Source of the DNA: JABDIY01 sp041576015
GTDB taxonomy: Bacteria; Actinomycetota; Acidimicrobiia; Acidimicrobiales; SZUA-35
Assembly: GCA_041576015.1 (NCBI GenBank)
Contig: JBFGLT010000177.1
Location: forward strand, 1 to 5,916
Length of the DNA stretch: 5,916 bases
Reading direction: 5' to 3'
A model generated the notes under the pieces. It had not been told where the DNA came from and searched no databases. It saw only the letters and a program-made list of their open reading frames with translations. This document shows positions 1 through 5,119 of this stretch, piece by piece. A program made the translations under genes and the position numbers. The first letter of the stretch is position 1, and each line of letters starts with the position of its first letter.

Positions 1-773
1 ATGCCGAGCGTCCACAGGATCTGGGCTGTTCCGGCCGTGGCGTAGGCCTCGGCCAGCTCGGCGATGGCGACGGCCGGCACCCCGGTTACCTCCGAGGTGC
101 GCTCCAGCGTCCAGGATTCAACCGATTCGGCGTAGGCATCGAAGCCGGAGGTGGCGTGGGCGATGAAATCGGCGTTGTGCCAGCCGTTGGTGATGATGTG
201 GCGGGCGATGCCGTTCGACAGCGCGATGTCGGTGCCGACGTTGAGTCCGAGCCACACGTCGGCGAACTTGGCCGACGAGGTGCGCCGCGGGTCGACCGAA
301 TACATCTTGGCCCCGTTGTCGAGGCCCTTAATCAGATGATGGAAGAAGATCGGGTGCGCTTCCCGGGCGTTGGAGCCCCAGAGCACGATCAGGTCGGTTT
401 CCTCGATTTCGGTGTAGGACGACGTGCCTCCACCGGCTCCGAACACTGTCGCCAGACCGACGACGGAGGGAGCGTGTCAAGTTCGATTACAGGAGTCGAT
501 GTTGTTGGAGCGGAGGACGGTGCGGGCGAACTTCTGGGCTGCGTAGTTCATCTCGTTGGTCGACTTCGAGCAGCTGAACATGCCGACCGCCGTGCCTCCG
601 TGTTCGCCGGTGATCCGGGCCAGGCCCGACGCGGCGCGGTCGAGGGCCTCATCCCAGGTGGCGGGGCGCAGCTCGCCGTCGTCGCGCACGTACGGGGTGG
701 TCAAACGCTCACGGGGACGGGCCAGGCGGCGGGCTCGCTGGAGCGCCGGGCTGGCGGTGCTGGTTGCCGTCAT
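1..773 (-). CDS. Selenocysteine-containing formate dehydrogenase alpha subunit, N-terminal third (partial, runs off left edge)
   Basis: Molybdopterin (bis-MGD) oxidoreductase of the formate dehydrogenase family, which oxidises formate to CO2 at a Mo or W centre. The frame starts at ATG 771-773, with GAGGT 8 nt upstream and an in-frame TAG just before it (780-782). Residues 24-45 (RLTTPYVRDDG, then PATWDEAL) and 79-98 (AQKFARTVLRSNNIDSCNRT, with a one-residue offset possible) are typical of the family. Codon 99 is TGA, followed by HAPSVVGL, the exact place of the metal-ligating Cys/Sec-His pair. Beyond it the same frame stays open for 158 codons. These contain the glycine-rich FGAGGGTSSY, the cofactor motif GSNAREAHP (133-141) and DPRRTS (161-166). 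I therefore call one selenoprotein of 257 visible residues; whole family members are usually about 700 or more. The N-terminal CxxC 4Fe-4S domain common in FdhF/FdnG relatives is absent. Selenoprotein decoding is inferred, while the family assignment is secure. The alternative is a nonsense mutation of a Cys homologue. Confidence 0.9.
448..464 (-). promoter_or_regulatory. Bacterial SECIS hairpin downstream of the UGA
   Basis: The transcript reads GUCG-U-C-GGUCUG-G-CGAC. GUCG pairs with CGAC, a single U bulges at 460, and C-G closes an apical loop GGUCUG (453-458). The loop begins 18 nt after the UGA. As recalled, E. coli fdhF has the same GGUCUG sequence at the same codon offset and a bulged U, the features contacted by SelB. 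The lower stem below this core is weak by eye. Part of the similarity follows from the conserved Gly-Leu codons, so a folding test is needed to separate the two. Confidence 0.72.
477..479 (-). other. In-frame UGA read as selenocysteine (Sec99)
   Basis: On the minus strand the codons read tgt-aat-cga-act-TGA-cac-gct, giving CNRT-U-HAP. In formate dehydrogenases this position is the Cys or Sec that ligates Mo/W and is followed by the catalytic His (E. coli FdhF Sec140-His141). Similarity continues on both sides in one frame with no indel, so the TGA is the only interruption. Together with the downstream hairpin this supports recoding. Whether the host has SelA, SelB, SelD and tRNA-Sec cannot be seen here. 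Confidence 0.87.
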
Positions 774-781
774 GATGTGCT

Positions 782-786
782 ACCTC
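782..786 (-). promoter_or_regulatory. Ribosome binding site of the formate dehydrogenase gene
   Basis: GAGGT on the minus strand lies 8 nt before ATG 771-773. An in-frame TAG at 780-782 rules out any longer N-terminus in this frame. The short N-terminus without an Fe-S domain is therefore real for this reading frame and not a start-site error. Confidence 0.7.
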
Positions 787-844
787 GCTGATTGCGGTGT
801 TGTGGCTGATTGCGATGTTGTGGCTTGCGGAGTCGTGACTTGCG
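787..844 (-). repeat. Short direct-repeat array in the fdh leader
   Basis: The plus strand has two adjacent 18-bp copies, 787-804 (gctgattgcggtgttgtg) and 805-822, differing at one base. Two shorter degenerate copies follow. The core TTGCG (CGCAA on the fdh strand) recurs at 792, 810, 825 and 840, with spacings of 18, 15 and 15 bp. The array lies about 14-70 bp upstream of the fdh start codon and abuts its ribosome binding site. Regulator binding, a leader-peptide repeat or simple slippage are all possible. Confidence 0.7.
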
Positions 845-892
845 GCCGTCGCTGTCGCCATCGGGCACCCTCGAAACAGCTCGGCACAAGCG

Positions 893-898
893 ATCATA
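893..898 (-). promoter_or_regulatory. Possible -10 box of the formate dehydrogenase gene
   Basis: The minus strand reads TATGAT, one base off the TATAAT consensus. The best -35 candidate is TTGGGC (918-923), with a long 19-nt spacer and poor match. A transcript from here would have a leader of roughly 110 nt containing the direct-repeat array. The call rests on a short motif only. Confidence 0.3.
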
Positions 899-943
899 AT
901 CCCAATGGAACGGTTTCGCCCAACGGTCCCACCCCACCCAACT

Positions 944-1018
944 CTTCCCGAAACATCCGCGCACCTTGCGCGATTCGGCCCCGAGAAGATTCTTCCGGGA
1001 AGATCCGCGCATAGCGCG
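944..1018. repeat. Duplicated composite palindromic motif, possible operator
   Basis: A 20-bp block at 944-963 is repeated at 992-1011 with 17 of 20 bases identical. In each copy it runs into a CG-rich palindrome: CGCGCA-cct-TGCGCG (958-972) and CGCGC-ata-GCGCG (1006-1018). The second copy also contains a perfect 13-bp palindrome TCTTCC-G-GGAAGA (991-1003), overlapping GAAGA-T-TCTTC (985-995). Two like-oriented symmetric sites 48 bp apart in a divergent promoter region fit binding of a dimeric regulator to one or both promoters. The regulator is unknown. Confidence 0.5.
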
Positions 1019-1108
1019 CGTTCCACGCAGGAAGAGTTGTGCATTGGCGGTTCAGGGAGCGTCCGGCCTGGAATTGGTTAAAGCTCCACGTCAACAGTGA
1101 AATCCCGT

Positions 1109-1114
1109 TAGGTT
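1109..1114 (+). promoter_or_regulatory. -10 box of proS, probably leaderless transcript
   Basis: TAGGTT fits the actinobacterial TANNNT -10 motif and ends 6 nt before the proS ATG. That would place the transcription start at or next to the start codon. No good Shine-Dalgarno sequence is present; the AGG inside this hexamer is the only candidate. No convincing -35 hexamer was found. Confidence 0.45.
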
Positions 1115-1120
1115 TGCCTC

Positions 1121-2821
1121 ATGCGTTGGTCAAACCTGTTCGTTCCCACCCTTCGCGACGCCCCCGCAGACGCCGAGGCCGCCAGCCACGCCCTCCTGGT
1201 CAAGGGGGGCTTCATCCGCCAGCTCCACGCTGGTCACTATTCGATGTTGCCACTCGGCTGGAAGGTGCATCAGAAGGTCGCAGCCATCGTCCGGGAGGAG
1301 ATCAACGCCATTGGGGGTCAGGAGTTCCTGCTGCCCACGATGCATCCGGCGGCGATCTGGAAGCAGTCGGGCCGGTGGGACACGATGGGTGAGATCATGT
1401 TCCGCCTGACCGACCGGCGCGACAACAGTCTGGCGCTGGGCATCACCCACGAGGAGGTCTTCGCCACCGTCGCCGCGGAGTTGTCGTCGTACAAGGAGCT
1501 GCCGCAGATCTGGTATCACATCCAGACAAAGTTCCGAGACGAGGCACGTCCGAAGAGCGGGCTGCTCCGGGTGAGGGAGTTTCACATGAAGGACTCCTAC
1601 AGCTTCGATATCGACTGGGCCGGCCTCGACCAGAGCTTCGAGCAGCACAAGGTCGCCTACGAGCGCATCTTCGACCGGCTGGGCCTCCCGGCCTTCGCCG
1701 TCGAGGCCAGCTCCGGCGCGATGGGCGGCAACACCTCCACCGAGTTCATGGTGCCGTGCCCGGCCGGCGAGGACGACGTGATCCGCTGCCCCAACTGCGA
1801 CTATGCGGCCAACATCGAGAAAGCCACCTCGCAGCTCACCCCGATCGAGGACCAGGTCGGCCCGGCCGAACCCGAGCGGTTCCCGACCCCCGGCATCCGC
1901 ACGATCGCCGCCCTGGAGGAGGCGGGCGCCCCGGCCGACCGCCAGATTAAGACCATGGTCATGATCGCCGACGGCGAGGTGGTCCTCGCCCTGGTGCGGG
2001 GGGACCATCAGCTCAACACCCAGAAGTTCATCGACGCCACCGGCACGATCGTGTTGCGGGCCGCCACCGCCGAGGAGGCGCAGGCCAACCTGGGCGCCCT
2101 GCCGGGCAGCCTCGGGGCGGTCGGGGTGACCGACCTGCGAATCGTCGCCGACGAGGCGCTGCGGGGTCGGACCGACATGACCACCGGTGCCAATGAGGAC
2201 GACTGGCACTATCGAGGCGTCGACATCGAACGCGATATCGACGTCACCCAGTGGGCCGACCTGCGGGAGGCGGCGGCCGGCGAGCCCTGCGTGAACTGCG
2301 GGACCGGCCTGGAGATGATCCGGTGCGTCGAGGTCGGGCACATCTTCAAACTCGGCACCGGTTTCTCGGAGACCTTCGGCGTGCAGGTGTCCGACGCCGA
2401 CGGGAAACAGCGCCCGCTGGTGATGGGAAGCTACGGCATCGGGATCGGCCGCAACATGGCGACCGTCGCCGAGACCTACCACGACGAGCAGGGGCTCAAG
2501 TGGCCAGTGTCGGTCGCCCCGTTCGAGGCCGTCGTCACCGTGCTCAAGCTCGACGAGCCAACCATGGCCGCCGCCGAGGAGCTCTACCAGGGTCTCCTCG
2601 ACCGCGGGATCGACGTGCTGCTCGACGATCGCGACGCCCGAGCCGGCGTCAAGTTCGCCGACGCCGAGCTCATCGGTATCCCCTATCGGTTGACGGTCGG
2701 TCCACGGTCGCTGGCCGACGGGGAGGTGGAGTTGACCGCGCGAGCCAACGGCGACGGGAAACGGGTGGCAGTCGATGTCGCCGTCGACACTGTCGCCGAC
2801 GCCGTCATCGCCGAGCGCTGA
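1121..2821 (+). CDS. proS: Proline--tRNA ligase (bacterial type with editing domain)
   Basis: Cytoplasmic class II aminoacyl-tRNA synthetase that charges tRNA-Pro with proline using ATP. The 566 residues match the usual bacterial ProS length. The N-terminal MRWSNLFVPTLRDAP and HAGHYSMLPLGWKV (36-49) are characteristic. Motif 1 lies around 65-80 (GGQEFLLPTMHP), the THEE loop at 109-112, motif 2 at 137-160 (KFRDEARP, then REFHMKDSY), motif 3 at 435-444 (MGSYGIGIGR) and the anticodon-binding domain at about 465-566 (LLDDRDARAGVKFADAELIG). Between motifs 2 and 3, roughly 240-385, sits the YbaK-like domain that hydrolyses mischarged Ala-tRNA-Pro. K277 in QIKTMVM corresponds to the editing lysine near K279 of the E. 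coli enzyme. Two CxxC pairs (C223/C226, C390/C393) flank this domain. The ATG is supported by family length and the adjacent TANNNT box. Confidence 0.97.
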   Translation: MRWSNLFVPTLRDAPADAEAASHALLVKGGFIRQLHAGHYSMLPLGWKVHQKVAAIVREEINAIGGQEFLLPTMHPAAIWKQSGRWDTMGEIMFRLTDRRDNSLALGITHEEVFATVAAELSSYKELPQIWYHIQTKFRDEARPKSGLLRVREFHMKDSYSFDIDWAGLDQSFEQHKVAYERIFDRLGLPAFAVEASSGAMGGNTSTEFMVPCPAGEDDVIRCPNCDYAANIEKATSQLTPIEDQVGPAEPERFPTPGIRTIAALEEAGAPADRQIKTMVMIADGEVVLALVRGDHQLNTQKFIDATGTIVLRAATAEEAQANLGALPGSLGAVGVTDLRIVADEALRGRTDMTTGANEDDWHYRGVDIERDIDVTQWADLREAAAGEPCVNCGTGLEMIRCVEVGHIFKLGTGFSETFGVQVSDADGKQRPLVMGSYGIGIGRNMATVAETYHDEQGLKWPVSVAPFEAVVTVLKLDEPTMAAAEELYQGLLDRGIDVLLDDRDARAGVKFADAELIGIPYRLTVGPRSLADGEVELTARANGDGKRVAVDVAVDTVADAVIAER

Positions 2822-2888
2822 GCTCCCCCTCCCCGGACGGAACGGGCTCGGGACGGCCAAATCATCGGCAGGCCTCGACGGCGCCCGG

Positions 2889-2894
2889 TAGTTT
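2889..2894 (+). promoter_or_regulatory. -10 box of the eis-like gene, probably leaderless transcript
   Basis: TAGTTT fits TANNNT and ends 7 nt before GTG 2902. This is the same arrangement as at proS. There is no recognisable Shine-Dalgarno sequence before this GTG. The box suggests the gene has its own promoter in the 80-bp gap after proS. Confidence 0.38.
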
Positions 2895-2901
2895 TGGGCC
2901 G

Positions 2902-4095
2902 GTGGGCCTTACGTACACAATCGCGACCCGTGACGATGTCGATGAACTGTGCGAACTCGACAGCCGGAACTTCGGGTTTCGCTTCGACGCCGACACAATC
3001 GAACGGATCCGCGATTCCTTCGACCTTGCCCGCTTTGTCGTGGCGCGGGATACGGCGCAGACAGGCGATCCGATGGTCGGCGCAGCCGGCAACTTCAGCC
3101 TCGAGGTCACCCTGCCCGGTCCCTCGGTGGTGCCGATGGCCGGGGTGACCTGGGTGAGCGTGGCAACCACCCACCGGCGCCGGGGTATCGCCGCCCGCAT
3201 GATGGCCTGGCTCGACGAGGACGCCCGGGCCCACAGCGAACCGGTCATCGGCCTCACCGCCAGCGAGGGTGGGATCTACGAACGGTTCGGCTACGGCGTG
3301 GCGACCGTCGTGCGAGCCGTCTCCATCGACCGGCGCCGGGTGGAGATGACCGAGCGGTTCCGGGCCGACACCTCGCCCATCCGCTTCGTCGATCACACCG
3401 AGCACTATGCCGAGATCTGTAGCATTTTCGACCGCTACCGTCGAACCGCCGTCGGCCAGGTGTCGATGCCGGAGTTCCTGGCCCGGGAGAACCTGAAATC
3501 CCCGAGTGCGACGGCACGGGTCGTCTGCGCCCTCCACCCCGACGGCTTCGCCATCTGGCAGGTCAACCAGGACTGGAACGACGGCGATCCCCGCCACGGC
3601 CTGCGGCTCTGGATGCTGTGCGGGCTGACCGATGAGGCCCGCCGGGCCCTGTGGACCTTGATTCTGTCGACCGACCTGGCGGGTAAGATCACGAGCCGCA
3701 CGGCCGTCGGCCCCGACGACCCGCTCCCCTACTTCCTCACCAATCCGCGGGCCGTCAAGACCACGCACATCGGCGATCACCTGTGGCTCAAGGTGCTCGA
3801 CGCGAAGGCGGCGTTCGGCGCCCGGTCGTACCGGACCGACGATGCATTGGTCGTCGCGCTGCCCGACGGCGACAAGCTGCGCATCACCACCGACGGCGTG
3901 TCGACCACCCGACGGCGGAAGCGGGCCGATCTGGTCGTGTCGGAGTCCGGCGTCGGTCCGCTGCTTCTCGGCGGGATCTCGGCGTCGATTCTGGCATCCG
4001 GGGGTCGCCTCGAAGCCGCTTCGGACGACGTCCTCCAGCGGGCCGACGCCTTGTTCGGATCGTCGCCGACCCCGCACTGCTCAGTGGGCTTCTGA
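2902..4095 (+). CDS. eis: Eis-family GNAT N-acetyltransferase
   Basis: Cytoplasmic acetyl-CoA-dependent N-acetyltransferase of the Eis family, whose mycobacterial member acetylates aminoglycosides and lysines. The substrate here is unknown. From GTG 2902 the protein is 397 residues, close to the roughly 400 of Eis. Residues 1-140 form the first GNAT fold, with the acetyl-CoA loop VSVATTHRRRGIAARM at 85-100 and GGIYERFGYG at 123-132. Tyr126 falls at the position of the general acid Tyr126 of mycobacterial Eis. A second GNAT-like half follows, and residues from about 300 resemble the SCP2-like C-terminal domain. The chain ends in Phe (HCSVGF), as in Eis, where the C-terminal carboxylate acts as the base. 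The frame is open far upstream inside proS, but that part has no family similarity. GTG 2902, giving GLTYTIATRDDVDEL, is the sensible start. Confidence 0.9.
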   Translation: MGLTYTIATRDDVDELCELDSRNFGFRFDADTIERIRDSFDLARFVVARDTAQTGDPMVGAAGNFSLEVTLPGPSVVPMAGVTWVSVATTHRRRGIAARMMAWLDEDARAHSEPVIGLTASEGGIYERFGYGVATVVRAVSIDRRRVEMTERFRADTSPIRFVDHTEHYAEICSIFDRYRRTAVGQVSMPEFLARENLKSPSATARVVCALHPDGFAIWQVNQDWNDGDPRHGLRLWMLCGLTDEARRALWTLILSTDLAGKITSRTAVGPDDPLPYFLTNPRAVKTTHIGDHLWLKVLDAKAAFGARSYRTDDALVVALPDGDKLRITTDGVSTTRRRKRADLVVSESGVGPLLLGGISASILASGGRLEAASDDVLQRADALFGSSPTPHCSVGF

Positions 4096-4232
4096 GCTCG
4101 ACGACGGCGGCGAGGGGGCCATCGAGGTCGAGCGGCGGCTCATCGAATGACCACCTGGCATCGCCAGCCACTACGATGACTCTGCGTAACCTGTGATTCT
4201 CCAGGTCGAACCTCACCGTCCGATACGCATCG

Positions 4233-4258
4233 TGCGGTGCCCGAACACCGCAGTTCGG
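4233..4258 (+). repeat. Overlapping inverted repeats upstream of the IclR gene
   Basis: TGCGGTG (4233-4239) and CACCGCA (4246-4252) form a perfect 7-bp inverted repeat with a 6-nt loop. The overlapping CCGAAC (4241-4246) and GTTCGG (4253-4258) form a perfect 6-bp inverted repeat with a 6-nt loop. The two stems share bases and cannot form together. They lie about 70-90 bp before the start codon. An autoregulatory operator is plausible, since IclR proteins bind short inverted repeats near their own promoters. An alternative-hairpin leader is a second reading. Confidence 0.45.
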
Positions 4259-4309
4259 AACCCGAAGGGGACCCCACGGCAGACTGCCGCCCAAACCCCG
4301 CCCATCGAC

Positions 4310-4314
4310 AAGGA
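4310..4314 (+). promoter_or_regulatory. Ribosome binding site deciding the GTG start of the IclR gene
   Basis: AAGGA lies 11 nt before GTG 4326. The spacing is slightly long, but it supports this GTG, and the protein then begins with the typical IclR N-terminus (VQSIERAF, translated MQSIERAF). Confidence 0.5.
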
Positions 4315-4325
4315 CCGTTCCGCCT

Positions 4326-5063
4326 GTGCAATCAATAGAACGAGCATTCGTACTACTGCGGGCATTGGCCGCCGGGCCGGCGGGCATCACCGATCTCTCC
4401 GAACGCACGGGTCTGCCCAAGAGCACGGTGGCCCGCATCCTCAACGCACTGGAGCGGGAACTCGCGGTCGAGCAGGACGAGACCGGCGGCGAATACCGGC
4501 TCGGCCGATCACTCGGCGATCTCGCCGGAGCGTCCGCGCCCGGACGGAATCTCATCGCGGCCGCCCGTCCCCACCTCTGGGACCTGACCGAGATCACCGG
4601 TGAGACATCGGGACTCTCCATTCTCGATCGAGGCGAGGTCTTGTACCTCGACCACTACGAATCGACCGAGGAGGTCCAGGTCCGGAGTTGGACCGGTGAG
4701 CGACTGGCCCCCCATCTGGTGCCGTCCGGTCTCGTGATGTTGGCCGACAAGCCCGAGAGCTACCTGTCGCCCCTGCTCCGCAAGCCGCTCGAACGAACCA
4801 CCGACGCCAGCGTCACCGACCCCGACAAGCTGCGGGCGAGGCTCGACGAGATACGCCAGCAGGGCTACGTGTGGGTCTTCGCCGAGTTCGACGAGAGTAT
4901 CAACTCGGTGGCCGCCGGGGTGACCGACCACTCGGGCAAGATAGTCGCCGCGCTCCATGTTCACGGCCCCGCCTACCGCTTCCCACCTGACGACCGCATC
5001 GACGAATTCGGCCACCTGGTCCGCGACGCGGCCCGGCGTTTGTCGAGCCAGCTCGCCGACTGA
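4326..5063 (+). CDS. IclR-family transcriptional regulator
   Basis: Cytoplasmic DNA-binding regulator of 245 residues, the usual IclR length. Residues 1-60 form the winged helix-turn-helix: QSIERAFVLLRAL, then ITDLSERTGLPKSTVARILNAL with one or two residues of offset possible (recognition helix about 30-42), then a wing ending EYRLG at 56-60. From about 75 to 245 lies the IclR effector-binding domain, including SGLSILDRGEVLYL (95-108), APHLVPSGLVMLA (128-140) and GYVWVFAEFDESINSVAAGV (180-199). The close of the domain, VAALHVHGPAYRFP (207-220), is also typical. Family members sense small carboxylate, aromatic or carbon-source ligands and often control adjacent genes or themselves. No catabolic operon is visible beside it, so the target is unknown. 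The inverted repeats upstream suggest autoregulation. Confidence 0.93.
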   Translation: MQSIERAFVLLRALAAGPAGITDLSERTGLPKSTVARILNALERELAVEQDETGGEYRLGRSLGDLAGASAPGRNLIAAARPHLWDLTEITGETSGLSILDRGEVLYLDHYESTEEVQVRSWTGERLAPHLVPSGLVMLADKPESYLSPLLRKPLERTTDASVTDPDKLRARLDEIRQQGYVWVFAEFDESINSVAAGVTDHSGKIVAALHVHGPAYRFPPDDRIDEFGHLVRDAARRLSSQLAD

Positions 5064-5119
5064 GGTCGCTCGCCACCACCGGGCCGAATGACCCGGATCG
5101 AACGCCTCATGCATGAAAG

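Larger units (their letters stand above)
774..1120. other. Divergent intergenic region between the formate dehydrogenase and proS
   Basis: This 347-bp stretch separates two divergently transcribed genes and contains no recognisable gene. It holds, from left to right, a direct-repeat array adjoining the fdh ribosome binding site, a possible fdh -10 box near 893-898, two copies of a composite palindromic motif (944-972 and 985-1018), and a TAGGTT box just before proS. No T-box leader signature for an aminoacyl-tRNA synthetase was seen. Confidence 0.75.
4096..4325 (+). other. Intergenic region before the IclR gene
   Basis: This 230-bp gap contains no recognisable gene. A 7-bp stem (4096-4102 with 4127-4133, 24-nt loop) and a small perfect hairpin CTGGC-atc-GCCAG (4155-4167) follow the eis stop. 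Neither is followed by a T run, so a terminator is not demonstrated. A possible promoter for the regulator is ATGACC (4147-4152), 19 nt, TACGAT (4172-4177), which is weak evidence. The overlapping inverted repeats at 4233-4258 are listed separately. Confidence 0.5.

Noticed and set aside
477..479. TGA as a nonsense mutation making a pseudogene
   Set aside because: The stop falls precisely on the Sec/Cys catalytic codon, no other lesion occurs in 158 following codons, and a SECIS-like hairpin follows. A random mutation would rarely meet all three conditions.
156..791. 211-codon plus-strand open frame opposite the formate dehydrogenase
   Set aside because: The minus-strand reading matches a known enzyme family codon by codon on both sides of the UGA. 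The plus-strand frame shows no domain.
880..1120. T-box riboswitch controlling proS
   Set aside because: No conserved T-box bulge sequence or antiterminator hairpin was found, and the TANNNT box next to the ATG leaves no room for a leader from that promoter.
1130..2860. 576-codon open frame on the minus strand antisense to proS
   Set aside because: It mirrors proS in a high-GC genome, where antisense frames stay open by codon bias. Its composition is rich in Gly, Val, Asp and His with no recognisable domain, while the plus strand encodes an unmistakable ProS.
2251..2901. N-terminal extension of the eis frame back into proS
   Set aside because: The translation upstream of GTG 2902 is Arg-rich out-of-frame proS sequence. 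Family similarity and a length of 397 residues fit GTG 2902.
2683..4077. 464-codon open frame on the minus strand antisense to the eis-like gene
   Set aside because: It is a low-complexity shadow of the Eis-family gene, with no family motif.
4155..4167. Intrinsic terminator after the eis-like gene (CTGGC-atc-GCCAG)
   Set aside because: The stem is only 5 bp and is not followed by a T run. It is mentioned as a hairpin only.
5079..5096. Terminator between the IclR and amidase genes (CCGGG/CCCGG)
   Set aside because: It is a 5-bp stem with an 8-nt loop and no T run, expected by chance at this GC content.
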